Source: Endomychus coccineus | Lineage: Eukaryota > Arthropoda > Insecta > Coleoptera > Endomychidae | Reading direction: 5' to 3' | Length of the DNA stretch: 64,000 bases | Assembly (NCBI GenBank): GCA_958510875.1 | Contig: OY294071.1 | Span: 38,280,042-38,344,041, forward strand | Part shown: positions 1 to 9,620 of the stretch, piece by piece | Position numbering within the stretch: position 1 is the stretch's first letter | Layout of the letters: the number at the start of each line of letters is the position of its first letter | Program-made: the position numbers and the translations under genes | The notes under the pieces: model-generated | What the model was told of the DNA's origin: nothing | The model's database searches: none | The model's input: the letters and a program-made list of their open reading frames with translations, nothing else

Positions 1-1037
1 CGTAATTCGAAACCTGCACCCTTCAAAATATGCAAAAGTTCTTTTTGTAATCGAACAAGATCATCTTTTTCAGAAGTACCAGTAAGAAGATCATCAATAT
101 AAAAGTCGTGTTTTATCACTCTACTTGCTAAAGGAAATGATTCTTTTGAGTCCTTGCCTAATTGGTTTAAACATCTCACTGCGAGAAAAGGAGCCGAAGT
201 TGTCCCATAAGTTACCGTATTTAATCGAAAAGTCTTAATGGAATCATCTGGATCTGATCTCCAAAAGATTCTTTGAAAATCGCGCTGATCGGGATTAATT
301 TCCACTTGTCTATACATCTTAGATATATCAGCTGTCATTACATAATTGTGAGTTCTAAATCTTAAAATAATAGCAAAAAGATCAGATTGGATTGTAGGAC
401 CGCAATACTGTACATCGTTTAATGATAAACCATTATCACATTTCATACTAGCATCAAAAACGACGCGTACCTTGGTTGCAGTGGATGAAGATTTGACTAC
501 CGCATGATGTGGAATATAATAACATAATTGATCTTTAGAATCCTCATTCTCATCAACAATTTCCGACATATGATTTAATGAAATGTATTCTTCCATAAAT
601 TGTACGTATTCCTTGCGTAAATCTGGTGATTTAAAAAGTCACTTCTCTTGTTTATAAAAACGCTCTAGCGCTTGTTGCCTTGAATTGCCTAAATCGACAT
701 AATTACTTTTTAGCGGTATTGACACTTGAAACTTACCATTTTTGAGTCTGGTATAAGTATTAACAAAGTGATTTTCACAAAATTGTTCTGAATCTGACAA
801 ATGAGAAGACTTGTCACATTCCTCAATTTGCCAAAACTTGGTTAATTGGTTGTCTAATTGTGTATTTGAAAGATCAAAATTAAAAAATGATTTGAACTGA
901 TTGATTTGTTCTTTCTGATTATTGCTATTACCAGCCACAACCCAGCCTAGTGCAGTTTTACTTAAAATTGGCATATCCGCACCTAAACGTATCTGTTTAT
1001 TACGTGAAATGTCCCAAAATATATTTGCACCTAGCAA
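1..1037 (-). pseudogene. BEL/Pao pol: linker and reverse transcriptase, broken
   Basis: The upstream part (1037 to 639) reads LGANIFWD, LGWVVAGN, a FWQIEE block and LERFYKQEK, the conserved stretch between protease and RT in BEL/Pao polyproteins. A single TGA follows, and the same frame then continues without a break to base 1. The RT part has the HHAVVK, VRVVFDAS and MTADISKMYRQVEI blocks and the catalytic YIDDLLTG at about 78-101, where the two aspartates bind metal. It would copy element RNA into cDNA. The RT thumb, RNase H and integrase lie outside the window. The lone stop suggests fairly recent inactivation. Confidence 0.9.
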
Positions 1038-1040
1038 TTA

Positions 1041-1432
1041 CTTTCATAAAAAGTTGGGTCAGCTAATTGAACACAGGGTATGTTAAATTTATTTTTATCA
1101 AATGAAACTCATGGAAGTTTACCTGTAATGGTATCTAAAACTAGACATGAAATATACTTATTGTATTGATTATGACATGATTTTATATTGATATTGGCAT
1201 AGCATTTTATATTTGCACATTTTTCACCGACACCCATGACAGTAAAACTCGTGAGATTGACCGGTAATTGCAATATCTTAAGAAAATCTGAAGTGATAAA
1301 ATCACTTTGTGAGCCACTGTCAAGTAAAGCTCGACACTTGTGGCGTCTGTGCATATATGTTGATAGAAACTTTTTTCTCAAAATCGAATTTCCTATCAAC
1401 TGTTGAAGTTCTGCTACTAAAACCTGGGACAC
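1041..1432 (-). pseudogene. BEL/Pao aspartic protease (A17-like) fragment
   Basis: The minus-strand frame contains CRALLDSGSQSDFIT, the active-site neighbourhood of the Pao retropepsin (one D-S-G per monomer), followed by ITGKLP and, after a change of frame, an IPCVQLADPTF-like block that normally leads into the LGA(N/E)IFWD linker. The protease would cut the gag-pol polyprotein. The frame change near 1040-1110 separates it from the linker and RT of the same element. The first methionine at 1432 is arbitrary, since the natural polyprotein starts in gag, which is not present here. Confidence 0.8.
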
Positions 1433-1440
1433 TCTGTATA

Positions 1441-2131
1441 AAAATATAAAACAAACTTGTTTTATCCCCTTGGTTACATCACAACTCCCAAGCCCATGCT
1501 GCCACGATTGTAATTAAAAAACAGTGTGACAAACAAACAAACTACATACTAATAAAAATCATCATTAGGCCTAAACAGATGTTTTCACTTTTTTTTTGCA
1601 AATTTACTCTTATTTCCGATTATCAGTCATAGTTATGCCGTACGATTTAAGTTTTTGGGATAAAATCAAATAAAATGTTATTATTACAGACTACGCCCTC
1701 TAGCAACTTTATTAGGAACTATCGTGTACCAATAGATACGACAATTGAAAGTACGTATCTTCTATACAAGCTCAAGTTTACTAAAATCGAAAGAGTCGTT
1801 TAGAAACTACATCGATTTAATTGATTACACTTTCAATAGCTTCCCCCACTCTTATAAAGGTCGGTACGACAATGAGCTTCGATCCAAAATGATGCAAATA
1901 TGTCTAACCTTTCTAATGATGTTAACAAAGATATACCTTAATGTGGAAATTTCCTGAGAAATTTGGAATTTTAATATTAAATTTTCAATTGCGCCCCCTA
2001 GCGGTAAAATTCAGAACATGAAAATGATTTCCAGAATTTTCTCATGGTCACTTTGATAATAAATTTTTCCCACATTTCTATTCCCAGTAGTTTCTGAGAT
2101 ATGACTGAGAGCCGCCCTTAACTGATCACGC
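1441..2131. other. no gene seen; probable unidentified interspersed repeat
   Basis: No coding signal is recognised. The phrases CGCCCTCTAGCAACTTT (near 1692) and CGCCCCCTAGCGG (near 1991) recur about 300 bp apart, which suggests an old repeat, but no ends or target duplications were found. Confidence 0.3.
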
Positions 2132-2424
2132 TGTATTTTTTCGCTTGTTTTCGTCTTTTTTCTCATTTAACTCGGAAAATACGCATTTTTTTGGAAAAAC
2201 GACAGGAGTTTAGTACGAAATGTTCCCGCTACAGTGCGCCAAATCGTGCATATATAGATTATTTTAGACAATTTTCCGACATTTTATGGGAAAATTTTGT
2301 GATTTCATAGGAAAATATCTTGTGAGTTATACCAAATTGTAGGTAATTACATAAGAGATTAATCTATCATAACCCGCACCCTTAAAAAGGGGTTATTCCT
2401 GAACTATAGATCTATATATATATA
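2132..2424 (+). repeat. repeat X, copy A, left part
   Basis: About 290 bp, ending in CCTGAACTATAGATCTATAT, match the reverse complement of 15,087-15,375 with few differences, including the shared ATCTATCATAACCCGCACCC block. The repeat has no ORF. Its TA tract is the target of the Ginger-type insertion that follows; the repeat resumes at 3936. Confidence 0.75.
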
Positions 2425-2619
2425 TGTTACACTCAAACACCGAAAACGCTCACTGATCGAAATAAACGACCACAACGCGTTGTGGACAGTTCTCAATAAC
2501 CAAACACCGAAATATCATCATTAATCGCGTTGTGGCCGGCCCATTGCGTCCACAACGCGTTCTGGACAATCTTTAAACAGCCAGAACGCGTTCTGGCAAT
2601 ATTCAAACAACCACAACGT
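2425..2619 (+). repeat. Ginger-type left TIR with 16-bp palindromes
   Basis: Pairs with 3741-3935. It contains perfect or near-perfect palindromes CCACAACGCGTTGTGG at 2471-2486, CCACAACGCGTTCTGG at 2550-2565 and CCAGAACGCGTTCTGG at 2581-2596, plus half sites near 2524 and 2611. Evenly arranged palindromes in a TIR are typical of transposase or host-factor binding sites, but that role is inferred. Confidence 0.85.
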
Positions 2620-3106
2620 GTCTGAAAGCTTGGGGAGGGGTTCACGAACCACGTGTTCCAGTCCAGACTTGTCAGTGTGATCCCAACTGTTATCGAGTAA
2701 GGTGCGTTTTATCTGTTATCGAGTAAGGTGCGTTTTATGTTCCTAGGTTCCTAGTATACCTATCATAACCTAAAGGCTAAAATGAGAGATGCGTTTATTG
2801 AAAAAATTAAAACTATCGTCGACAACAGCAATAATCGAAGCGATTATTTCACAAACGAACGGTATGAAGAGGTCGTCCGAGAGGTAAAAGAAGCCAAACG
2901 TTTGAGAGACAGCAAAATGCCGTTGTCTGCCAAGCAATATAGAAGGCTAAAGAGATACGATATCATAACAATTGGGGAACATGAAAAATTAATTGCTAAA
3001 AACAAAGGAACACGAGATGAAAGCTTTCGATATTACTGTAAAACAGAGGATCTTTTTGGCATTATTGAAGCTGCACACATAGCAACTGGACACAAACGAA
3101 CTAGAG

Positions 3107-3447
3107 GTAAGTATAATCATCTAATTTCATTAGTGATGTCGGAAAACCCAACCTAATTTTAATGTAATCATATATCTATGGTTTCGGCGTTTACGTAGTG
3201 TAAATTCATAATACTTCAGAAGTTGGAGAATAAAACTCAAATTTTACACAAAACTTTTAACATTTAATTTAAAAATGCTGACAAATTGTTTCACCACACA
3301 TGTTAAAATTAAATGTTAAAAGTTTTGTGTAAAATTTGAGTTTTATTCTCCAACTTCTGAAGTTTAATGTAATCCTTATGGAACACACATAGTATTTGCG
3401 GACACCGGTTATGATAAAATAAAACAACTTGTTTATTTGTTTTTTAG
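3107..3447 (+). other. intron in the Ginger-type transposase, 341 bp
   Basis: It starts GTAAGTATAA and ends TTTGTTTTTTAG. Removal joins exon 1 (325 nt, phase 1) to exon 2 and restores the HHCC module without a stop. About 193 bp of the intron is a later PLE-derived insertion, so the original intron was near 136 bp once one TSD copy is also removed. Confidence 0.7.
3170..3362. mobile_element. small palindromic PLE remnant in the Ginger intron
   Basis: Flanked by a perfect 12-bp target duplication TTTAATGTAATC (3158-3169 and 3363-3374). A 48-bp single-copy lead (ATATATCTATGGTTTCGGCG...) is followed by inverted arms beginning CTTCAGAAGTTGGAG and ending CTCCAACTTCTGAAG. The same lead and outer arms bound the large PLE palindrome at 50,221-51,969, so this is a short, coding-free product of the same family. 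PLEs are known for variable TSDs. Confidence 0.85.
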
Positions 3448-3591
3448 TCGTGGAGGCTGAAATCAACAAAAAATACTGCAATGTTACTAGAACAGCTATA
3501 CAAATTTATTTGTCTCTTTGCGAACAATGTCAAGGAAAAAAGAAAATAAGGAAAAAGGGGTTAGTTGTCGCACCAATTTTAGGTTTCCAAC

Positions 3592-3653
3592 TTAGATCGT
3601 ATTATATTATATTATTATTATAGTATATTATATTATTATATTATATGATCTAA
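3592..3653. mobile_element. 62-bp AT-rich palindrome with 10-bp target duplication
   Basis: Nearly perfect palindrome starting TTAGATCGTATTATATTA and ending TATTATATGATCTAA, flanked by the direct repeat GGTTTCCAAC (3582-3591, 3654-3663). It interrupts the transposase frame. The size and TSD suggest a very short TIR element; a Mutator-type origin would give 8-10 bp TSDs, but nothing internal identifies a family. Confidence 0.6.
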
Positions 3654-3740
3654 GGTTTCCAACCCTTTGATTATTTTTTCTTTGTTAACCCTGTTCCATA
3701 TTCAAATATAATCGGTTTACATGCGTCTTTTATTCTAAAT

Positions 3741-3935
3741 GCGTTGTGGTTGTTTGAATATTGCCAGAACGCGTTCTGGCTGTTTAAAGATTGTCCAGAA
3801 CGCGTTGTGGACGCAATGGACCGGCCACAACGCGATTAATGATGATATTTCGGTGTTTGGTTATTGACAACCGTCCACAACGCGTTGTGGCCGTTTATTT
3901 CGCTCAGTGAGCGTTTTCGGTGTTTGAGTGTAACA
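3741..3935 (-). repeat. Ginger-type right TIR
   Basis: Reverse complement of 2425-2619 with a few changes, repeating the CCAGAACGCGTTCTGG and CCACAACGCGTTGTGG palindromes and ending GTGTAACA at 3935 before a TA tract. Confidence 0.85.
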
Positions 3936-3985
3936 TATATATATCTCATTTTTACGTTTTTCGCATTTTTCTCGGAAAATATGCG
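3936..3985 (+). repeat. repeat X, copy A, right part
   Basis: TATATATATCTCATTTTTACG and the following CGCATTTTTCTCG match the reverse complement of 12,706-12,752. Together with 2132-2424 this shows the pre-insertion repeat with the Ginger element placed in its TA tract. Confidence 0.7.
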
Positions 3986-4281
3986 TTTTAGAGAAAAAAT
4001 ACAGAAGTCAAAAATTATAGAGCGGAAAATTTCCAATCGATATAGGCTCTCACATTTGCATTTAGTTCTCTCTCAAGAGCGCGCCAATGCGAAAATATGC
4101 TTATATGGGGTTATACAGCATGGTCCAGTTTATATCATCAGGATTTCACCAGCCAATAGTTTATCGAAAAATAAAGGTAGTTTGTATAATAAACTATGGT
4201 CGAATTTTGTTTCCTTTTTGATGTTAAAGATAATGAATTATTTTAGATAATTTGTTATAAATTAATGATGAAAAAAGTTAG

Positions 4282-6170
4282 CCTCCTGAAATTTTGCACA
4301 TATCTTTTTCTTTGTATTCTTCATTGAATGGGGGTTGTAATTATTCCATTTACAACACAGGCGTGCGAACGAGTTTCCTCAAAAATACATTATTCAATAA
4401 AACGTACGCCACTGTTTTTTTTAGAAGATCAACTGCAGAGAGGATTTGCCATTCAATTTAGAACCTTTTTTGTATATTACAATTTTTTGATAACGCAACT
4501 TAAAACATAAAAAACTCTAAAAAGCATTATTACTAATAACGTTTTTTCGTATTACAAAATGTTTTTTAAAAGCGCGCTAATTTTTCTTCTTACACATGTT
4601 TGAGGCTTTTTATTTTTATTATTAATTTCGGTTATTAAAAAAATAATAATAAATAAACAAATCCAAACAACAACATACATTTTACTTATAAATCAGCCTT
4701 TGACAGTTTGCAATTTGCATTTTGGCTTAACTTGTTACTGTCAATCCATGAGTGATCTGTGTTATAAAAAAATAAGTTACGTTTGAATTATAAAATTGTG
4801 CACGTAGTTTGAATAACAAAATGCCTTTTCGTTTTTATAATCAAGAATATGCTGACATGCATTACGTTTAAGGATTTTGCGATGGAAACTGGGCTGCTGC
4901 AGTTCGACGATATCGCTTGCTATTTCCAAACTGACGACAGCCATAACATAATGTATTTGTAAATGTGCACCGTCAATTTGTTACTCAAGGATTGAAATTT
5001 ACACCTAGAAATTCCAATCATCGTATCGCCAATGAGGTAATAAGAAACAATCGCATCTAGCTTGAATTTAACAGAGATCCCAGAACAAGTCAGAGAAAAG
5101 TTTCGAGAACTCTTAGAATTCCAAAAACAACTATTTTACGAGTATTAAGAAGAGATCATAGACGACCTTTTCATCTACAACCAGTTCAGGTATTGCATCC
5201 AGGGGATGAAAATCGCAGAATGAGATTTTGTCAATCGCTTTTCGACGCTGATCAAAATGATGAGAATTTCATTAACAATATTTTATGGACAGACGAGTCA
5301 TGTTTTAACTTCCACAATCAACATGTGTGAGCACATGAAAACCCCCACGAAACCAGGCCACATAATTTTCAAAACGAGTTTAGTATTAATGTTTGGATCG
5401 GGATTTACAATGATAATCTCTTTGGCCCTTACATACTACCGGACCGCCTTAATTCCCTAAACTTCTTAGAGTTTTCGAAGACAGAGAGTCTCAATATGTG
5501 GGATGAAATTCCTCTTGTTATGCGAAGGCAAGATTGGTTCCAACTTGATGGATGCCCAGCTCATTTTGGTCGAAATGTTCGTTAGTGGCTTGATAGACCT
5601 TTTTTGGGAGGATGGATTGGTCGTGGGGGTCCCGTTGCTTGGCCTCCGCGATCACTAGAGTTATCTTAAAGATACCTTCTATGCGACACCAGTGCCTACC
5701 CTGGAGGAACTATTCCTTAGAATTCAGAATGCTTATGCAAATATTAATAATAATATTTTACTAAATTTAAACTATTCCATCAAACGACGCTGTCGATTGT
5801 GCATCCAGCAAAATGGTTCCCATTTCGAACAGTTCTTACATTACTTAATTTAATTGTGAATCTTGTCTAGTTGATATTTGAAGTATGCTTAATATTGTTC
5901 TCCCTTTAAGCAAAATAAATTCACTTTGAATTCAGTGGATAAGTTTTCTATTCACAAATTCAGTAATTGGTCACATGCTTCTTTTTTAAGTTTTGTTTTT
6001 GTTTTGAGTTGAGTTATCAAAAAATTGTAAGATACAAAAAAGGTTCTAAATTGAATGGTAAATCCTCTCTGCAGTTGATGTTCGAACGCCTCTGTGTTGT
6101 AAAGAAAATAATTACCACCACCATTCAATGAAGAATACAAAGAAAAACATCTGTGCAAAATTTCAGGAGG
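4282..6170 (+). mobile_element. mariner-like element 1 (DD41D type), decayed
   Basis: Long inverted ends: left 4282-4511 and right about 5985-6170 share CCTCCTGAAATTTTGCACA, a TTCATTGAATGG block, CAACTGCAGAGAGGATT and TTTTTTGATAAC. The left arm has about 45 extra bases. A degraded transposase lies between. The exact outer ends are eroded, so the TA target duplication cannot be fixed. Confidence 0.75.
4821..5853 (+). pseudogene. mariner transposase (DUF4817 N-terminus), multiple stops and a deletion
   Basis: ATG 4821 opens QEYADMHYV then stop, with the DUF4817-like continuation GFCDGNWAAAVRRYR and LLFPN across stops; this is the DNA-binding helix-turn-helix region. First catalytic Asp: WTDESCF near 5287. 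Then SINVWIGIYNDNLFGPY, and the second Asp in LDGCPAHFGRNV near 5545. The region that should carry the third acid (PDLxPLDFFLWG) has lost bases after WPPRS near 5655. The C-terminus RRCRLCIQQNGSHFEQF precedes TAA 5851-5853. At least five stops or frameshifts make it dead. Confidence 0.8.
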
Positions 6171-6277
6171 ACTCATTAATTTGTATCAAATTATTTAAAA
6201 TACCCGGTATATCAAAAATCAAGGCAAGCCAAATCGACAAAGAAGAATAACAGAGATTAATACCAAGAGAGAAATCG

Positions 6278-7017
6278 TCGAAGTGCCCGAAACTGTACGG
6301 CCTTCCCAAGATCCATAAAGAAGGAGCTCCACTTAGGCCTATCGTCAGTTCGATAGGTTCACCTCTACAGGAGCTCGCAAAATCCTAGCAAAGAAGCTAC
6401 AACCCTATGCCGAAGAAGCCGAATCTTACGTGAAGAACGCAAGCCACTTCATCGAACGCATAAAGAACATAAAGCTGGAACCTGGCCACATGCTCGTGAG
6501 CTTCGACATCGTATCACTCTTCACTAATATCCCCATCGATGAGGCCGTCGAAATTATCCAGAAGAAATACCAGATAAGAAAGGACATCATCGAACTTACC
6601 AAACACTGCCTCAAAAATACGTACTTCATCTACAAGGACCAAAGATACAAACAAATTGAAGGGGCACCGATGGGATCACCCTTATCCCCAGTATTAGCCA
6701 ACCTGTTTATGACAGACTTTGAAGAACGAGCCATCCAAACAGCCAGACAAAAACCAAAACTATGGCTACGATACGTAGACGATACGTTTGTCATCTGGAC
6801 TCACGGAGAAGCCGCACTGACAAAATTTCTGAGCCACATAAACAGGATTCACGAAAAAATCAAGTTCACAATGGAGATCGAGAAGGACAACCAACTACCC
6901 TTCCTAGATGTTCTTGTGATCAAGACAAACGGCAGAATAGGACACACCATATACAGGAAACCAACACATATGAATCGTTACTTGAACGCCCAGTCACATC
7001 ACCATCCAGCACAATGA
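6278..7017 (+). pseudogene. PLE reverse transcriptase, partial
   Basis: The block PKLYGLPKIHKEGAPLRPIV opens the visible RT (after a frame offset near 6370), followed by SFDIVSLFTNIPI (motif A), the GAPMGSPLSPVLANLF motif (B) and RYVDDTF (catalytic YxDD-type motif C) near 6770. PLPFLDV-like QLPFLDVLV and TIYRKPTHMNRYL follow, as in all PLE RTs, which are related to telomerase. The clean frame starts at 6430; the end at 7017 is a frameshift, after which NIRRALRPRRQ continues in another frame. Confidence 0.9.
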
Positions 7018-7263
7018 CAATGACCACAAACAACAAGAAATGCAGACAATACAAACCACGCTACAACGGAACGGGTTCTCAAAAGACAATATCCGACGAG
7101 CACTGAGGCCTCGACGCCAGACAGATCGAACCACAGAAGAAGAAAAAGGAGAACCTGTCGCCAAAGCCCTTACGTCAAAGGTACTACAGAGAAGATCAGC
7201 AGAATTCTCAAAAAACACAACATTGAGACAAGTTTCAACACGACGAGAAAGATTGGTCAAGTA

Positions 7264-7854
7264 TTGCCTAACGCTAAATCCAAAATAAATCTGGAAACAC
7301 AAGGGGTCTACGAAATACCATGCAAAGATTGCGGAGGAAGCTACATAGGACAAACTAACAGAAGAATCAACATTCGACGTGAAGAACACCGCAATGCAGT
7401 CGCAAAGCAAGAAACAACATCATCACTTGCCGAACATGTGAGAAAAACTTCACATGAAATCGATTTTGACAACACCCGAGTCCTAGCCAGCCTGGAGCAC
7501 AAAAGAAAACGCATCATAAGAGAAGCTATCGAAATCGAGAAGCGACCTTCAAATCTCAATAGAAGAGATGATACACAGAGATTACCAACTGCTTGGAAAC
7601 CAGCCCTTCAACCACCCAGGGGAACAGTCAACCAGACTAATTCAACGGACCGGCAAACTCGCTCGAACGCAACGAACCGACAAAATCGCTCGAACGCAAC
7701 AGACCATCAAACTCAATCAGACGCATCAAACCGGCAAAATCATCCAGATGTAACAAGGATAGATAAAAGACCAACAGGATCAACGGAGATCAGTTTCAAC
7801 TTAACTCGAAGCAGAGCAGCAGCCCTGAAGAGAAGACCTGAAGATGGCACATGA
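7264..7854 (+). pseudogene. PLE GIY-YIG endonuclease domain
   Basis: The domain core is GVYEIPCKDCGGSYIGQTNR (about residues 15-34), carrying the CxxC before YIGQT; the YIG half of GIY-YIG and the following RREEH helix with its catalytic-type residues are kept, then LAEHVRKTSHEIDF, EAIEIEKRP and LPTAWKPAL. The rest (about 60 residues) is a low-complexity N/Q/T/S/R tail with the repeated units RQNRSNATD and RQTQSDASN. The endonuclease nicks target DNA for reverse transcription. The start shown is the first usable codon after the frameshift, not the native start. Confidence 0.9.
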
Positions 7855-7868
7855 GATTGTGCCGAAAC
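7838..7868 (+). ncRNA. hammerhead-ribozyme-like core, PLE 1
   Basis: CTGAAGA fits the CUGANGA box; GGCAC pairs with GTGCC across ATGAGATT as stem II; GAAAC completes the core. PLE tails are known to encode hammerhead motifs. Stems I and III were not modelled, so cleavage activity is unproven. Confidence 0.65.
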
Positions 7869-8094
7869 GTCGTTATATCAACGGTTTCTATCGAAACCAA
7901 TCTACGACAACGCGGAGTATATCCCGGCAACCCAATACAGCATATATACTTTTTTTACATTCAAACCTGGTCGGGGCTGCTGCGAGCTCCGACGACATCG
8001 CAGCAGTCGCGCCAGAAAAAACCTGAAAGGCGGTTAACCGAAGCTACTCCTCCCCACCGGTCGGTAAGTAGCTTCAGGTTCCTAAATCGTGTGC

Positions 8095-8335
8095 CCTAAG
8101 TATTCTAATTGAACCCAGAATGACTGCCTTTTGCATCCGGTCTATCAAGATCTGCGCCGAGTTCCTACAGGCCGGAATGATCTTCAAGTTTGAACGCAGC
8201 GAAGACCGAATTCCGCCCAAAACACCGATGATCAGAGCCACTAATACGACCTTGTGGCCTGGGTATAGCGTGCGGAGTTCGAACAGGAGATCTTGATATT
8301 TTGTCCATTTTTCCTCCTCTTTCAAGACTATGTAT
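8095..8335 (-). pseudogene. C-terminal tail of a LINE polyprotein
   Basis: The minus frame reads EEKWTKYQDLLFEL, VVLVALIIGVLGG, then IPAC, SAQILIDRMQKAVILGSI and RILRAHDL, the conserved C-terminal tail found after the RT in many invertebrate non-LTR retrotransposons. No RT lies upstream (the flank is the PLE tail), so it is a severely 5'-truncated insertion. Clade not determined. Confidence 0.6.
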
Positions 8336-8840
8336 ATATATGTTACTGTGAATGTCCGAAGCGGAGTGTATCTTAAGATACACTGGTGTATGTTAACAAC
8401 CACCAAGCTAGCTGGTGATTGTTTGTTATTTATTGTGTTCTTTATGTTTTCGTTCATTCACCAGTGAATGTTATCATACACCACGACGACTTGGTTAATC
8501 TTCATTCTCTTCATGATGAGTTAAATTATGATAATTTAGCAAAGATATCTGTAAAACAGAAGTTCGGGCCTGAATTAAAATGAACTCACAAATTGTTACA
8601 ATAAATAAAATCATAGAACTATAATAAATAAAACAAATAGAACTTGTTTATTATTCAAAATCTTAAATCAGCAATACAAATAGCATTTACCTGCCAAGTA
8701 AGGTAAACAATAACGTACACTTTCCATTAATGCTATTGCCCCATTGTCTATAGAATTAAAAAAAAAAATTCGTTACAACGTACCTACTCATAGGTAATTA
8801 GGTAATACAGCATTATTCGCTATAAGAATTTAAAAAAAAC

Positions 8841-9620
8841 TTATTTATTAGTACATGGCAAACTGTTATGGCACTTAGAGATACAATTAACTCCACGAAC
8901 TTCACAGTTACATTTCTTGGTGTTGCATTTTTGTGCACAATTGCAACGCTTATATCCTTGTCCTCCAAATATTGATTCCAAAGCAACAATTTCACGCATT
9001 GATATTTTTGTAGAAGAAGTTTCAGATATATTGATAAAATTTTCCTTACTGATGGAAAACTGATTTCTAATATACATCTGTGATTACGTCCCATGTTTTG
9101 TAGCCAGTTGATAATAGTCACCATCCACATTTGTAACACATGTAAGGATATTCCTGGAATCTGTACGACCTCTATCAATATCAGGAACACGCAACCGCTG
9201 CCGGATTTAGGGGAGGGCAACCGGGGACTACAGCTCCGGGGCCTCCACAAAAGAGGGGCCCCCACAATAGACTTCGGAAAAAAAATCTTTTGAATTCCGA
9301 CTAGTAAACACTAGTAAACAACTTTTCCTTTGATATTTTTTTCGCTAATTCTTGTTTCCGATTATAGTTATATATGTTTGTTAAATACTAAAAGAATTTA
9401 CTTGGTTTCACAATAAATTATTTATTGAAAAACTCGACTGAAAAAATTGTTCATTTTATTTGGAAAATAATTTGGGGCCAGGGGGCCTCCACTCCTTTGT
9501 TGCCCCGAGGCATCCAGACTCTCTATATCCGGCCCTGCACGCAACCTCACAGTATCTCCATATTTTGCAGGAGGAAAATTTACCTGCGATACTTTAAGCA
9601 TTTTTTTTCCTTGATCTTGA
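8841..9620 (-). pseudogene. Ginger/KRBA2-like transposase C-terminus
   Basis: Read leftwards: a VRL/RVPDIDRGRTDSRNIL stretch (interrupted by the hAT MITE at 9196-9537), CVTNVDG, then after a stop the clean 78-residue frame with MREIVALESIFGGQGY and the cysteine-rich tail CNCAQKCNTKKCNC...CISKCHNSLPC. That tail, rich in CxC pairs, is a hallmark of the KRBA2-like/Ginger2-type proteins. It complements the first Ginger copy, which keeps the N-terminal zinc module instead. Stops near 9084 and the nested insertion inactivate it. Confidence 0.75.
9196..9537. mobile_element. hAT-type MITE, 342 bp, nested in the Ginger element
   Basis: Exact 8-bp target duplication CACGCAAC (9188-9195, 9538-9545). 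The right end reads ATATCCGGCCCTG, i.e. CAGGGCCGGATAT inverted; the left end CGCTGCCGGATTT is the mutated partner. 8-bp TSD and CAG-type ends indicate hAT. No ORF of its own. Confidence 0.85.

Larger units (their letters stand above)
1..1440 (-). mobile_element. BEL/Pao LTR retrotransposon, internal fragment (protease to RT)
   Basis: Read on the minus strand the segment runs protease, linker, reverse transcriptase, the BEL/Pao pol order, and leaves the window at base 1 inside RT. No LTR is visible on the right; homology fades shortly after the protease at about 1440. One in-frame TGA near 637 and a frameshift near 1040 show it is inactive. Family assignment rests on the A17-type protease motif, the LGWVVAG linker motif and YIDDLLTG in RT. 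Confidence 0.9.
2782..3591 (+). pseudogene. Ginger/KRBA2-like integrase-type transposase, N-terminal exons
   Basis: Exon 1 runs from ATG 2782 to 3106 and ends at a GTAAGT donor (3107). The acceptor TTTTTAG ends at 3447 and exon 2 resumes in phase. Across the join lies an HHCC-type integrase zinc module: AAHIATGH (His-x4-His) in exon 1 and LCEQCQ (Cys-x2-Cys) in exon 2, followed by KKGLVVAPIL. This arrangement is that of the KRAB-A-domain-protein-2-like and ZBED9-like proteins derived from Ginger-type integrases. The protein would bind element ends; the catalytic DDE core is missing because coding homology stops at the nested insertion at 3592. Frame loss beyond there makes it a remnant. Confidence 0.75.
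2425..3935 (+). mobile_element. Ginger/TDD-type DNA transposon, internally deleted (1511 bp)
   Basis: The ends are 5'-TGTTACACTCAAACACCG and its reverse complement; TGTNR ends and a short TSD are known traits of Ginger transposons. Flanks are TATA on both sides, consistent with a 4-bp duplication but ambiguous because the target is a TA tract. TIRs are about 195 bp. The interior keeps only the N-terminal part of the integrase-like transposase (two exons), interrupted by two nested insertions; the DDE core is gone, so the copy is non-autonomous. Confidence 0.8.
6220..7960 (+). mobile_element. Penelope-like element 1, 5'-truncated, with RT, GIY-YIG and 3' tail
   Basis: Order RT, linker, GIY-YIG endonuclease, hammerhead-like 3' region is the PLE plan. 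The 5' part is cut before the RT fingers (starts near 6220). Frames change within the linker at about 7015-7260, so it is inactive. The codon use and higher G+C of this block differ from the AT-rich flanks, suggesting a young insertion. Confidence 0.9.

Noticed and set aside
3864..4250. 128-residue plus frame across the Ginger right TIR
   Set aside because: It runs through TIR and repeat X with no protein motif; the TIR part has an equally open inverse frame.
8813..9265. 150-residue minus frame overlapping the Ginger C-terminus
   Set aside because: It begins in the hAT MITE, and its lower part is in a different frame from the conserved cysteine-rich tail; a composite of chance.
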